Origin: Herbaspirillum sp. meg3
GTDB lineage: Bacteria > Pseudomonadota > Gammaproteobacteria > Burkholderiales > Burkholderiaceae_D
Assembly: GCF_002257565.1 (NCBI RefSeq)
Contig: NZ_CP022736.1
Coordinates: 5,401,799 to 5,465,798 of the forward strand
Length of the DNA stretch: 64,000 nt
Direction of reading: 5' to 3'
The notes beneath the pieces are model-generated. The model saw only the letters and a program-made list of their open reading frames with translations, was not told the origin of the DNA and did not search any database. A program made the position numbers and the translations under genes. Each line of letters opens with the position of its first letter. The stretch's first letter is position 1. Shown one piece after another: positions 1-8,175 of the stretch.

Positions 1-219
1 GGCGTCAGCAAGCAGCGCTATAAAGGTCTGGGTGAAATGAATCCGGAACAGCTGTGGGAAACAACCATGGACCCAACCGTCCGCCGTCTGTTGAAAGTGC
101 AAATCGAAGACGCGATCGCCGCGGATCAGATTTTCATGACGCTGATGGGGGATGACGTGGAACCGCGCAGGGCGTTTATTGAGTTGAATGCGCTGCAGGC
201 TGGGAATATTGATGTTTGA
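1..219 (+). CDS. gyrB: DNA gyrase subunit B, C-terminal end (partial)
   Basis: This is the last 72 codons of DNA gyrase subunit B, the ATPase and TOPRIM-bearing subunit that introduces negative supercoils together with GyrA. The stretch QRYKGLGEMNPEQLW is the near-invariant C-terminal GyrB signature, and the ending LNALQAGNIDV is typical of betaproteobacterial GyrB. The gene runs in from outside the window, and its TGA stop is intact. A weak stem lies just behind the stop (about 244-266), with no T-run. The base composition is GC-rich, unlike the AT-rich genes that follow. Identity is nearly certain; only the C-terminal part is visible. Confidence 0.97.
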   Translation, partial: GVSKQRYKGLGEMNPEQLWETTMDPTVRRLLKVQIEDAIAADQIFMTLMGDDVEPRRAFIELNALQAGNIDV

Positions 220-476
220 TTATTTGTGACTATATTGATTGAAGCCAAGTAGAGTCTACATTTGGCCTCATGATTGTGTAATGTAAGTTGATATGTATGT
301 TTTTCATATTGCAGAGTCCAGTGAGTGCTCGAAAGTCATTTGGCACTTAGCTTTTTGGAATGCGTATTTGAAATGCAAACTCGTTACAGCAGGCAAGCTT
401 CTTACGTTTAGGCTCTCGGCGAGATTTTGGAAAAACTACCCCTGAAAATTGCTATTGGGAAGAATTGAGGAAGTGC

Positions 477-1628
477 ATGAAACTATTTGAGGATCCCATG
501 TCGATGGGACATTGTGCCGAAAAAATTAGCACTCGGAGTCTGGGGGAATTAAAAACAAAAAAAAATAGGACACTGACTGCAATTGGTTTGTTTTCTGGCG
601 GTGGAGGTCTTGATTTAGGGTTCTCCGCAGCTGGTTACAAGATCGCGTGTTCTAGTGATATAGATTCATATTCCTGTAAGACGTTGGAATTAAATTCTGG
701 GAAAAAATCATACTACAAACATGCTAAGGCACTGGTAGCGGACATTCGAACAACTGATGCAACGCATCTAAATGTAGATGTCGAAAAAGGGATTGATATT
801 CTTTTGGGCGGACCTCCTTGCCAAGCATTCTCTATTTTTGGCCAGCGAAAAGGGCTTGGCGATCCTAGAGGAAACTTAGTGTGGGAATATCTCAGAATTA
901 TTCGAGAGATTCAGCCTAGAGCATTTGTATTTGAGAATGTAGCGGGATTGACTTCTATACATGGTGGGACTTTATATAAGCAAATCTTAGAGGAGCTTAG
1001 TCTCGGGGGGCAGTACAAGGTGTCCGCACATCGTTATCAAGTGGCAGATTTTGGTATCCCACAATTCAGAGATAGGATATTTTTTATCGGATCGAAAGAA
1101 GGGTTCGAGGTTCCTCCTATGCAACCTACGCACGGCGGTACCGAGGATTTAGTTGGCTTGAAACGTTATAGAACCGCTTCTGAAGCTTTGCGTTTTTTGG
1201 ATGAGCCGGGAAGTGAGTCTAAATTCTCAAATCATATTGGAAGAACTCATAGTGACCGAATTATTCAACGCTATGAAGATCTTGCATTTGGAGAGCGCGA
1301 TCCAAAGACACGTATCAACAAATTGAATCCTGATCGCCCAAGTTTCACAATTATTGTTGGTTCAGACAATGGTGGGGGTAAGGGACATGTACATCCATTT
1401 TCTCCGCGAGAGGTCTCTCCTCGAGAGTCTGCCAGAATGCAAACTTTCCCTGATTGGTGGAAGTTTCATGGAACAGGCCGTCACGTCATTCGGCAAGTTG
1501 GGAATGCCGTTCCTCCTCTATTTGCGGCTCTTTTAGCAGAGCATATCAAGAAACACATCTTTGGTTTCAAGACAATTAGAAACTATGAGCAATTAATAGA
1601 AAGACTCGATCTTGAGTATTTGAAATAG
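477..1628 (+). CDS. DNA (cytosine-5-)-methyltransferase
   Basis: Type II C5-cytosine DNA methyltransferase of about 383 residues, transferring a methyl group from S-adenosylmethionine to a cytosine in a fixed DNA target. Motifs appear in the usual order: motif I GLFSGGGGLDLGF near residue 37, motif IV GGPPCQAFS with catalytic Cys115, motif VI FENV near 153, motif VIII QFRDRIFFIG near 196, motif IX ESARMQTFPDWW near 317, motif X QVGNAVPP near 340. The target-recognition region between VIII and IX is short. The ATG at 477 is preferred over an in-frame TTG at 465 because GAGG at 467-470 sits six bases before it. It is AT-rich compared with gyrB and is followed after five bases by a nuclease gene, so it probably protects host DNA from that enzyme. 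The target sequence cannot be read from the protein. Confidence 0.95.
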   Translation: MKLFEDPMSMGHCAEKISTRSLGELKTKKNRTLTAIGLFSGGGGLDLGFSAAGYKIACSSDIDSYSCKTLELNSGKKSYYKHAKALVADIRTTDATHLNVDVEKGIDILLGGPPCQAFSIFGQRKGLGDPRGNLVWEYLRIIREIQPRAFVFENVAGLTSIHGGTLYKQILEELSLGGQYKVSAHRYQVADFGIPQFRDRIFFIGSKEGFEVPPMQPTHGGTEDLVGLKRYRTASEALRFLDEPGSESKFSNHIGRTHSDRIIQRYEDLAFGERDPKTRINKLNPDRPSFTIIVGSDNGGGKGHVHPFSPREVSPRESARMQTFPDWWKFHGTGRHVIRQVGNAVPPLFAALLAEHIKKHIFGFKTIRNYEQLIERLDLEYLK

Positions 1629-1633
1629 AGTCT

Positions 1634-3268
1634 ATGATTACCGATCTCTTCAGCCATAAAATTCATTCAAGCAGTCCTGATTGGCCAGACAAACTTGTCG
1701 AACTTGCCGGTATTTTTGGCGAATTTGATGGTCTGCCCTATGACAGAGATGCGATTGAACAGCGCTTATCCGAAATTAGTCCAAGAGCTGCATATGTAGC
1801 TCAGTCAGTCGTCAGAAACGGGGATCGCGCTGATGTTTCAAAATTTAGAGATGAAATTAGCGCTTATCCGGCATACCTGGGGATATATCACCATCAGCGA
1901 TCACCGCAAGGATGGCTAATAAAAGTTAGCGAAACTACCAAAAGATTTTTGTTGTGCGAAGAACCAGATGTGGGTTCGTTCCTGCGTCTTCAAATGCCAT
2001 TGTTTCAGTATCCTAATGCAATGGGCGTAGCTTATTACAAAGGAACAAACAATATCCGTCTACAAGCAAATTCGGCGGATCGGCTGTTAGGTTTTATCAA
2101 TGCAGGAGTACATTTTTCCCCAGTGCGGCTTATCGCACAGGCACTTTTAGTCGACTCTGAAATTAGCCAGGTTCCTCAAGAGAACGCTTCGGTTTCCTTC
2201 GACGAAATATTCATTTTGGCGAACACTTCTGATATCAATCGCCACGCACAACCTCCATACAATATTGTGAAGAAAAAGCTCTTGGAGACGCGGAGAAAAA
2301 AAATTAGCCTACCAATTAAGTATGAAAGCCGGTTTCACACGCTTACACATACTGAGCTCTTTCAATCGGAAAAAGGGCGAATAACACTGCGTGCCGCTGT
2401 AAATGAGGCCGACAAACGTCTCATAGTGAGACAGCTCAATGCTATTGCTGCAATTTCAATGGAGTTTCGGGAGTTTGACAATTGCAAGACTAGGGAACAG
2501 CTTAAAGACGCTATAGAGACTGGTGCTTGGTATAAATATTTTGATGGAGTCAGCGTCCTACCAGCTGCAATCGTCAAAGATCTGACATCAGATGGTGTAT
2601 TGCAGTTAGCCGGCGGAACACACATGTCCGAGCAAAAATTGAGAAGAGAAGGAAATGCGATATCCGTACCTAACCGAGAATCCGCTATTGCAACTCCTGT
2701 GGCTACAAACTCCAAACCTAAGCCCATGGAAACATATCCATTCAGAGAAAGAACCGGCTCCCTTCCAGAAGCATTGCCTTATAACCGCAATCGAGAACTT
2801 GCAGATCCTGAGCTGACGCGAATTAAACGACAAAAGAGAAATCTCGCTCACAAAGAGTTGGTTAGTAAAATGGATGACTACTTGCGGAATCAAGTGAGAG
2901 CAACTACACGGGAAAACGACCATATCGATTTGTTCGCCAGTATACCTACAGATGGCTCATTTATATTTGAAATGAAAAGTGGCGGTGAAAGTCTTTTGGA
3001 TCAGATTCGTAAAGGATTGAGTCAGCTGTACGAATACCGATATCGATACAAACAGATAATAGACACTAATATCTCGTTATGCTTGGTTTTGCCCTCTGAG
3101 CCCAAAGAGATTCCTTGGATCACCGACTATCTCTGTATTGATCGAGAGATTGCTGTTTGTTGGTTCAATAATGACGAGTTGTCGTGGCCTTCTTCATGTG
3201 AAGAAACAATGCAGGTTTTGAGAGCGCCAAAGAGTGTCGGGTCACTTGCATCGAGTTTTCTCGGATAG
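1634..3268 (+). CDS. Putative type II restriction endonuclease, PD-(D/E)XK type
   Basis: A 544-residue protein starting five bases after the methyltransferase stop, so the two are almost certainly co-transcribed. The first 400 residues match no family I can name. Near the C-terminus a PD-(D/E)XK nuclease core is visible: Asp432 in DHIDLF, then Glu446 and Lys448 in FIFEMKSG, followed by a helix with QLYEYRYRY around 464-472, a common arrangement in this superfamily. A charged linker (about 340-410) separates the large N-terminal region, which could recognise DNA, from the nuclease core. The AT-rich composition matches the methyltransferase. The restriction role is inferred from the motif plus its position; a helicase or NTPase motif was not seen. 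Confidence 0.75.
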   Translation: MITDLFSHKIHSSSPDWPDKLVELAGIFGEFDGLPYDRDAIEQRLSEISPRAAYVAQSVVRNGDRADVSKFRDEISAYPAYLGIYHHQRSPQGWLIKVSETTKRFLLCEEPDVGSFLRLQMPLFQYPNAMGVAYYKGTNNIRLQANSADRLLGFINAGVHFSPVRLIAQALLVDSEISQVPQENASVSFDEIFILANTSDINRHAQPPYNIVKKKLLETRRKKISLPIKYESRFHTLTHTELFQSEKGRITLRAAVNEADKRLIVRQLNAIAAISMEFREFDNCKTREQLKDAIETGAWYKYFDGVSVLPAAIVKDLTSDGVLQLAGGTHMSEQKLRREGNAISVPNRESAIATPVATNSKPKPMETYPFRERTGSLPEALPYNRNRELADPELTRIKRQKRNLAHKELVSKMDDYLRNQVRATTRENDHIDLFASIPTDGSFIFEMKSGGESLLDQIRKGLSQLYEYRYRYKQIIDTNISLCLVLPSEPKEIPWITDYLCIDREIAVCWFNNDELSWPSSCEETMQVLRAPKSVGSLASSFLG

Positions 3269-3630
3269 AAACATTGTCATCAGATGTTTCGACCAACGAC
3301 TCGACGACGCAACGTGCAATCTTGTACTGCAAGTTGACAACAAACCTTCATGAAACAGCCTCACAGATGCTAAGTGAGAGAATGTGGTCGGCAGATTAGC
3401 TGCGGGGATTGTGCTAACAACCTTATGTCTTTCGACTTCCTGGCTAGCGGACAAATGCTCTCTTGCGGCTGGCATACTTTGCTCGCGAAAGCAGAGTGAC
3501 ATCTCTCATTACCTCGCTCGGACTTCACTTCTAGTTACGGTTTCGTCAGCGCGTCTACTCTGCAGATTCTTCTTCGTAGAGCCTTGTTCAAGCTGGCAGT
3601 CTGTTTGTAGACCTAAGAAAATATCCAGTT
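3269..3630. other. Non-coding gap between convergent restriction genes
   Basis: This 362-base stretch separates the forward nuclease gene from the opposing HNH gene. Open frames of up to 86 codons exist on both strands, but none has a ribosome site or a recognisable product. No clear terminator hairpin with a T-run was seen. It may be a decayed remnant within the acquired island. Confidence 0.4.
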
Positions 3631-4347
3631 CTACTCCGGAATGAGACGTGAGATTTTTGAATACAATCGATTTAAAAGTACGTCACTATTCGCCCCGAAA
3701 TGTAGCTCACGATGACAATTAGGACAGACAGCGATGGCGTTTGAAATTCTGTCAGATCCTTGGTCGGCCAATCGCTTTAAGTGATGAACCTCTAAAAACG
3801 GCGAGCCTTCTGCAGTTACAAACGGCGCCGCGTTAGAGCAGCACTCACAAGTATCTCCTGCGTTTTGTAGAATCCAGACTTTCACTTGTGGATCACGTTC
3901 GATTCTAGTGATCGTGATATCCGATTTCACAGGGCGGCTTACTCCCGCAGGGGGAGATATGTCTCCTGAGTCTAAGCTCTTTCGTACCTGAGTTTCGAAA
4001 GCGGCAACTGGCAGAAATCGTTGATCTTCTAGCTCGAAGATAATCTCTTCTATCTCCGCAGCTACACCTGCGCCAACATTCTTCGCTGGCTTCAAGCCGT
4101 TGAGCCACTGGCGGCCGGCAAGGGACAACACATACGAAATGTTCTGCATTCGATATTCAAATGCTTTTGGGGTTCGTCCGAACTGCTGGCTTAGCTCGAG
4201 ATAGTATTGAGTTTTCGAAAACGCCTCCCCGCGTTGTGATTTCCCAAGCATATCTAAATAAACTCGAACTGCAGCCCTCAGTTCTTCGTTACTCCAGAAT
4301 GAAGTAGCGTTATTACTATTCGAGGAAAGCTTGGAGCGATTTGCCAT
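3631..4347 (-). CDS. HNH endonuclease family protein
   Basis: A protein of about 238 residues ending in an HNH nuclease domain that cuts DNA using a His-metal centre. Visible elements are a CECC knuckle (Cys167, 169, 170), the LEVHHLKRLA stretch with His188-His189, Asn203 in SNAIAVCPNCH, and the second zinc pair Cys208 and Cys211 followed by His212. This layout is common in McrA-like and other standalone HNH restriction nucleases. The N-terminal 100 residues may bind DNA but are not recognised. The ATG at 4347 is chosen; an in-frame TTG at 4365 is possible and neither has a good ribosome site. The gene is AT-rich like the neighbouring methyltransferase and nuclease and converges on them. It could be a second restriction activity or a modification-dependent enzyme. 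Confidence 0.85.
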   Translation of the reverse strand: MANRSKLSSNSNNATSFWSNEELRAAVRVYLDMLGKSQRGEAFSKTQYYLELSQQFGRTPKAFEYRMQNISYVLSLAGRQWLNGLKPAKNVGAGVAAEIEEIIFELEDQRFLPVAAFETQVRKSLDSGDISPPAGVSRPVKSDITITRIERDPQVKVWILQNAGDTCECCSNAAPFVTAEGSPFLEVHHLKRLADQGSDRISNAIAVCPNCHRELHFGANSDVLLNRLYSKISRLIPE

Positions 4348-4503
4348 AGTTTTTGTAATGGGCAATGGAGTCGCTGAATTGTAGTAGATTAGATTGATAC
4401 GTTAAATAAATTTGGTTTTTTAAGCGAATATTATTGATGTTTAGATATCAGGAATAGATATCTTAGGACGTTGACTAGATGTCCTTCTCAAAGGAGACCC
4501 ACC

Positions 4504-4950
4504 ATGCCCGCAGGAACCGTAGAACTCCACCGCATCCTCCGCACCACCCCCGACAAAATCTACCGCGCCTTCACCGACGCGGCGGCCCTTGCCAAATGGC
4601 TTCCGCCCTACGGCTTCACCTGCACGGTGGAGCATCTGGAAGCCAAGGTCGGCGGCACCTTCCGCATGTCGTTCTCAAACTTCACCAGCGGCAACGGCCA
4701 CTCTTTCGGCGGCGAATATAAAGAACTGGTGCCGGGTGAACTGATCCGTTACACCGACAAGTTTGATGATCCGAATCTGCCTGGCGAATTGCTGGTGACG
4801 GTGAAGTTGAAGCCGGTCTTGACCGGCACGGAAGTGCGCATTACGCAGTCGGGGATTCCGGAGCTCATTCCGGTGGAGATGTGTTATCTCGGCTGGCAGG
4901 AGTCGCTGGCGCAGCTGGCCAATCTGGTGGAGCCGAATATTCCCGGCTAA
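4504..4950 (+). CDS. SRPBCC / AHSA1-like domain protein
   Basis: A 148-residue protein of the SRPBCC fold (activator of Hsp90 ATPase-like branch), a helix-grip that forms a pocket for a hydrophobic ligand. Typical features are the opening VELHRILRTTPDKIYRAFTD, the KWLPP motif near residue 33, a GGTFRMSF strand, the segment GGEYKELVPGELIRYTD, and the final helix beginning GWQESLAQLANLVEP. The start is fixed by AGGAG at 4492-4496, seven bases before the ATG. It is a single gene in GC-rich DNA, marking the right edge of the AT-rich restriction island. The ligand and biological role are unknown for most members. Confidence 0.9.
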   Translation: MPAGTVELHRILRTTPDKIYRAFTDAAALAKWLPPYGFTCTVEHLEAKVGGTFRMSFSNFTSGNGHSFGGEYKELVPGELIRYTDKFDDPNLPGELLVTVKLKPVLTGTEVRITQSGIPELIPVEMCYLGWQESLAQLANLVEPNIPG

Positions 4951-5007
4951 CGCGACTGTATTTCCTAAGTCGGCGCGTAATCAATAATAAAAAAGGGAGG
5001 AGGCGGG

Positions 5008-5319
5008 ATGAAGACCGTTGGGCTTTTGCTCGCGCTGGCTTTTGTCGCGGTTCATCAATCCGCTGTCGCGGCCAACACGCCTTGTTCGGGGAAAAAGGGT
5101 GGCATCTCTCACTGCGCCGGTGCTGACTTTATTTGCAATGACGGTTCTGTCAGCGGGTCGAAGAAGGTCTGTTCCATGTCCAACCAGCAGCGGCTGATGC
5201 CGCTTGCGAAGGATGATGACGATGGCTGCAGTTGTCGTAGCCATCGCTATTGCACTGGCCCGCGCGGGGGGCAGTTTTGTTATACGGACAGCGGTAGTAA
5301 AAGTTATCGGCGCCGATGA
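5008..5319 (+). CDS. Small secreted Cys-rich protein
   Basis: A 103-residue protein with a clear Sec signal peptide (MKTVGLLLALAFVAVHQSAVA, cleavage after about residue 21). The mature part has eight cysteines, including TPC, SHC, FIC, KVC, CSC, RYC and QFC, which could form four disulphides in the periplasm. The pattern CSGKKGGISHC followed by FICNDGS recurs in uncharacterised small exported proteins of proteobacteria; no function is known to me. A strong GGAGGAGG ribosome site precedes the ATG. The C-terminal end is basic (SYRRR). Confidence 0.8.
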   Translation: MKTVGLLLALAFVAVHQSAVAANTPCSGKKGGISHCAGADFICNDGSVSGSKKVCSMSNQQRLMPLAKDDDDGCSCRSHRYCTGPRGGQFCYTDSGSKSYRRR

Positions 5320-5325
5320 ACAGGA

Positions 5326-5754
5326 TTACTTCGATCCGGATTGCAACTGAGTCGGTTTGTTTGCGAAACACCGATATTTTCGCGCCCATTGAAACCGGAC
5401 GCCTATTCTCGTCAATGCGGGTTGCAGCGCCATAGCCTCACTCGTCGCTTCGCGCAGTAGCTCAACCGCATGCAAATAGGCTTCACTGGACGCCGTCGCA
5501 GACGCCGATAGCAAGCTCAGGTTGAGCATTGCGCAGGTGCACTCAGTCTGTTCAATGGTGACGACAGACTCCTTGCGCATAATTACTTCAAGACGAAAAT
5601 CGTTTTGTGCCGCAGGAGTCGCACATTGCTCTCGCTTCCACGCAAATCTCTCGGTGATGCGTCGCGCTGCTTCAGCAGCCTGTTCGGCAAGAAAGTCATC
5701 AAGCTCTGCCATTTGTTTCCAGGCAGTGGTGAAAAAGTCTGTATGTTCGGTCAC
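5326..5754 (-). CDS. Hypothetical protein divergent from XRE regulator
   Basis: A 142-residue protein, not recognised. It has no signal peptide or membrane segment; residues 15-45 are Ala/Glu-rich and probably helical, and the rest is mixed. The start is a GTG at 5754 with CAGGAG about ten bases upstream, which is acceptable but not decisive. It is divergently transcribed from the XRE regulator at 5919, and the shared intergenic region holds two matching palindromes, so its expression may be controlled by that regulator. It ends a few bases from the stop of the Cys-rich gene on the other strand. Confidence 0.55.
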   Translation of the reverse strand: MTEHTDFFTTAWKQMAELDDFLAEQAAEAARRITERFAWKREQCATPAAQNDFRLEVIMRKESVVTIEQTECTCAMLNLSLLSASATASSEAYLHAVELLREATSEAMALQPALTRIGVRFQWARKYRCFANKPTQLQSGSK

Positions 5755-5868
5755 GGCGAACTAACTCCTGTCTTCAGGCGTGGTCTTGTTTGTGCAAGGG
5801 AATTGGAGAGGGGCCATCAAATACAAGCGAGAGGATATTGCCTTCTCTCCTGAGTCTTAAACATAAAT

Positions 5869-5885
5869 ACTAAGTAACTCTTAGT
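5869..5885. promoter_or_regulatory. Palindromic operator 1 upstream of XRE gene
   Basis: The sequence ACTAAG-TAACT-CTTAGT is a perfect six-base inverted repeat with a five-base spacer. A second near-copy lies 33 bp downstream, about three helical turns, so two dimers would bind the same face. This suggests autoregulation by the XRE protein and possibly control of the divergent gene at 5754. Confidence 0.6.
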
Positions 5886-5901
5886 ACATGGTCAAGCCAT
5901 T

Positions 5902-5918
5902 ATTAAGAAACTCTTAGT
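5902..5918. promoter_or_regulatory. Palindromic operator 2 abutting the XRE start codon
   Basis: ATTAAG-AAACT-CTTAGT matches operator 1 in 14 of 17 positions, including the whole right half. It ends at 5918, the base before the ATG, occupying the place where a ribosome binding site would be. Binding here would block transcription, or a leaderless transcript may be used. Confidence 0.6.
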
Positions 5919-6242
5919 ATGAAAGCGCAAACCAAACAGTCGTCGATCTTCTGCATCCGTCTCAAGGAAGCCAGGAAGCGCGCCGAACTATCACAGTTCC
6001 AACTCGGTGTTCTTGCGGGTATTGATGAGTTCACCGCCAGCGCCAGGATGAATCAGTACGAGCGTGGTGTGCATGAGCCTCATTTTGGTACCGTCATCCG
6101 TATGGCGCATGCGCTTAAGGTCCCGGTCAGCTTTTTGTTTGAGCCGAATAATCGTCTGGCAGAGTTGATTCTATTGGCGGGGCAGCTGGAATCGAAAGAG
6201 CTTACACAACTGATTGCCGAACTCAGGCGCGCTCAGGACTAG
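5919..6242 (+). CDS. XRE-family transcriptional regulator
   Basis: A 107-residue DNA-binding regulator with a Cro/C1-type helix-turn-helix in residues 14-70: RLKEARKRAELSQFQLG, the recognition helix region ASARMNQYERG, and the closing FGTVIRMAHALKVPVSFLF. The C-terminal 30 residues form a short helical tail, perhaps for dimerisation. There is no Shine-Dalgarno sequence before the ATG; instead a palindromic operator directly abuts it. No toxin or phage gene is adjacent, so it is likely a chromosomal stand-alone regulator controlling itself and the divergent gene. Confidence 0.9.
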   Translation: MKAQTKQSSIFCIRLKEARKRAELSQFQLGVLAGIDEFTASARMNQYERGVHEPHFGTVIRMAHALKVPVSFLFEPNNRLAELILLAGQLESKELTQLIAELRRAQD

Positions 6243-6244
6243 AC

Positions 6245-6871
6245 TCAATCACCCAGATCGATGATGCTGGTTGTCGCAATCTCCGGCGGTGTCTCATAAA
6301 AGCTTGCGATCCAGGCTTGCTCGCCACCCTCTGCAAACTGTGCCAGCACTTCACACACAAAATTAATCGATCCCTTGTCCAGGCTGGCAAACGGATCATC
6401 CAGCAAATTCACCACCGCCCCCGCAGCAAACGCTCCCGCCAGATACACCTTGCGCTTGCTGCCGGTCGACAGCATGAACAGCTTCTTCTCCACATGCGGC
6501 GTCAGCGACAAGCCTTCCAATAATTTCGGCAGCGCCGCATCGTCAAAGCCGGGAAACCGCGCTCGCACCGATGCAAAATATTCCGGCACCGTCATTTGGT
6601 CGAATGCTTCCGTGCGCGGGTCGACGTAGTAGACCTGTTGCTTGTATTGCCCGGCTTGTTCGTCCAGGCGGATGCCGTTGATGGTCAGTTGGCCGCTGTG
6701 CGGTTTCTGTTCGCCGGCCAGCAGGCGGATCAGGCTGGTTTTGCCGCGGCCGTCGCCGCCGCGGATGATGGTGACGCCGGCGGGGATGGCGAGCGTGAGC
6801 TTGTTGAACAGTTCGCGCTCGGGGTAGTTGAAGGTCAGGTCGGTCGCTTGCAGGATGGTCGGGCTGGTCAT
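6245..6871 (-). CDS. ABC-type ATPase with degenerate catalytic motifs
   Basis: A 208-residue ABC ATPase domain, shaped like CcmA-type subunits. Walker A is GGDGRGKTS at residues 38-46. The signature loop is LSTGSKRKV in place of LSGGQ-R, and Walker B reads VVNLLDDP, so the usual catalytic Glu after Walker B is Asp159. No histidine is seen at the switch position (WIASFYE). No permease gene is adjacent, so it may partner with an unlinked membrane protein or have a non-transport role. It binds nucleotide by motif, but hydrolysis may be weak. The stop is only two bases from the end of the XRE gene on the other strand. Confidence 0.8.
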   Translation of the reverse strand: MTSPTILQATDLTFNYPERELFNKLTLAIPAGVTIIRGGDGRGKTSLIRLLAGEQKPHSGQLTINGIRLDEQAGQYKQQVYYVDPRTEAFDQMTVPEYFASVRARFPGFDDAALPKLLEGLSLTPHVEKKLFMLSTGSKRKVYLAGAFAAGAVVNLLDDPFASLDKGSINFVCEVLAQFAEGGEQAWIASFYETPPEIATTSIIDLGD

Positions 6872-7001
6872 CGAGGTGGTGTCTTTGTGTTGGTTGTCGG
6901 CGATGCGGTCATATGACGCAAGGGCCGTTCGTCGTTTGCGAGATTGTAAATCAGCGTGTAAATCAGCTGGGGCGTGAGCTTGCTTGCCTGGCTATCCGCT
7001 T

Positions 7002-7544
7002 TCAAGTCGCTTTGTGCGGATCGGCACGGTGATCAGCATCAGAGGTCGGGTTGCGATCCGTATGCAACGTAATGGTGATCTCCCCATTCCTCTCCAGCAC
7101 CGCGCGTGCCACGTGCTCCAACGTGGCGCCGTCTTCCTTCTTGCGCAGGGCGACGTCGATGTCGCGGTCGCTGATCAGGCCGGCGCGCATCTGGTGGTGG
7201 TCTTTGCGGCCGTCTTTGACGAGCAGGCGTTCGGTGCCGCTGATGAGGTCGTCGAGCCATGCCCAGCGCGTGACCAGTACCCCGATCAGGCGGTGCAGCA
7301 GAACCAGCACGGCGCCGGCGGCAAGTGTCGGCAGCATCGGTGAGGCGCCGACGATGGCGCGGCTGAGGATGGCGCCGAGCAGCACCGTGATGCACAAGTC
7401 AAACGCGCTGCGCTGGCCGAACGAGCGGCGGCCGGCGATGCGCAGGAAGATCAGCGTGAAGCAGAACACGATCAGCGCACGGATGGCCATGGCGGCCGCG
7501 CCGATCTGGTCGGTGGCGTCGATGAGCTGGTTGAGGTCGGGCAT
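7002..7544 (-). CDS. YetF-like DUF421 membrane protein
   Basis: A protein of about 180 residues of the DUF421/YetF family. It has N-terminal membrane helices (AIRALIVFCFTLIFLRIAG, a second near LCITVLLGAILSRAIVG, a third near AAGAVLVLLHRLIGVLV), then the typical cytoplasmic part with LLVKDGRKDHHQMR and ISDRDIDVALRKKE. The motif RRSFGQRSAFDLCITVLLG is characteristic. The ATG at 7544 is chosen because GAGGA lies just upstream and the family start aligns here; the frame stays open 38 codons further. Function is unknown; Bacillus YetF homologues act in spore membranes. Confidence 0.85.
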   Translation of the reverse strand: MPDLNQLIDATDQIGAAAMAIRALIVFCFTLIFLRIAGRRSFGQRSAFDLCITVLLGAILSRAIVGASPMLPTLAAGAVLVLLHRLIGVLVTRWAWLDDLISGTERLLVKDGRKDHHQMRAGLISDRDIDVALRKKEDGATLEHVARAVLERNGEITITLHTDRNPTSDADHRADPHKAT

Positions 7545-8175
7545 GGAGTCCTCGGTTGCGGTGGTCGGGATGGCGGTTGGGCCGAGAGGCGATTGTAATT
7601 CACGGCGGAGAAGGTCATCAGAAACCGCCTGCACAACTACGTAAAAGACCGGGGTCACTTCTCGGTTTCGTAGCCTGCGATGCTGAAGTGGTTCGCTTAG
7701 TGGTGGTGCTGATCACGCTCTGTCTAGGTCGCGCTCGCGATGTCACTGTCATCCAATGCAAAGATGAAAGCAGCCAATTGCGCCCTCGACAACGGCAACT
7801 GAAAAGCTGCTGACGAGAGAGTGACCATTCACGGTCGCCGCACCTGATCCCAGGTCATTTCTCCCAACGTATGCCTACTCGTCGTCTTCGTCCTTTCTAC
7901 CCATCACCGCGATACGTTGCGCACACATGGAGCCGTTCCCTGGAAAGGTAGTCCGGGCGGTGTTAGCTTGAGATACAAGGCGCTCTGGTAGATCAGATGG
8001 TGGTTGCGACGATATGCTGTGAAACCCGTTTAGAAAAAAATTCTGTGCCGTTTGACCGGCTCACTTCGCAGTAACCTCTAGCGCGCATGCCCGTATTCTG
8101 AAGGCAATAGCTCAAGCGTTTTCATTCGTGGCTATGCCCCCGCTTGCACTGCCATTCCTTTTTCTGGAGCAAGAC
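7545..8175. other. Long intergenic region, nothing recognised
   Basis: About 630 bases between the YetF-like gene and the HAD hydrolase. Short open frames occur, but none has a convincing ribosome site or product. The composition is more mixed than the flanking genes. No tRNA, terminator or repeat was recognised. Confidence 0.4.

Noticed and set aside
244..266. Possible terminator behind gyrB
   Set aside because: The stem GCCAAGTAGA/TCTACATTTGGC needs a bulge and is not followed by a T-run, so it is not called as a terminator.
3384..3644. An 86-codon plus-strand frame between the two nuclease genes
   Set aside because: No ribosome site, a composition like random translation, and overlap with the 3' end of the HNH gene.
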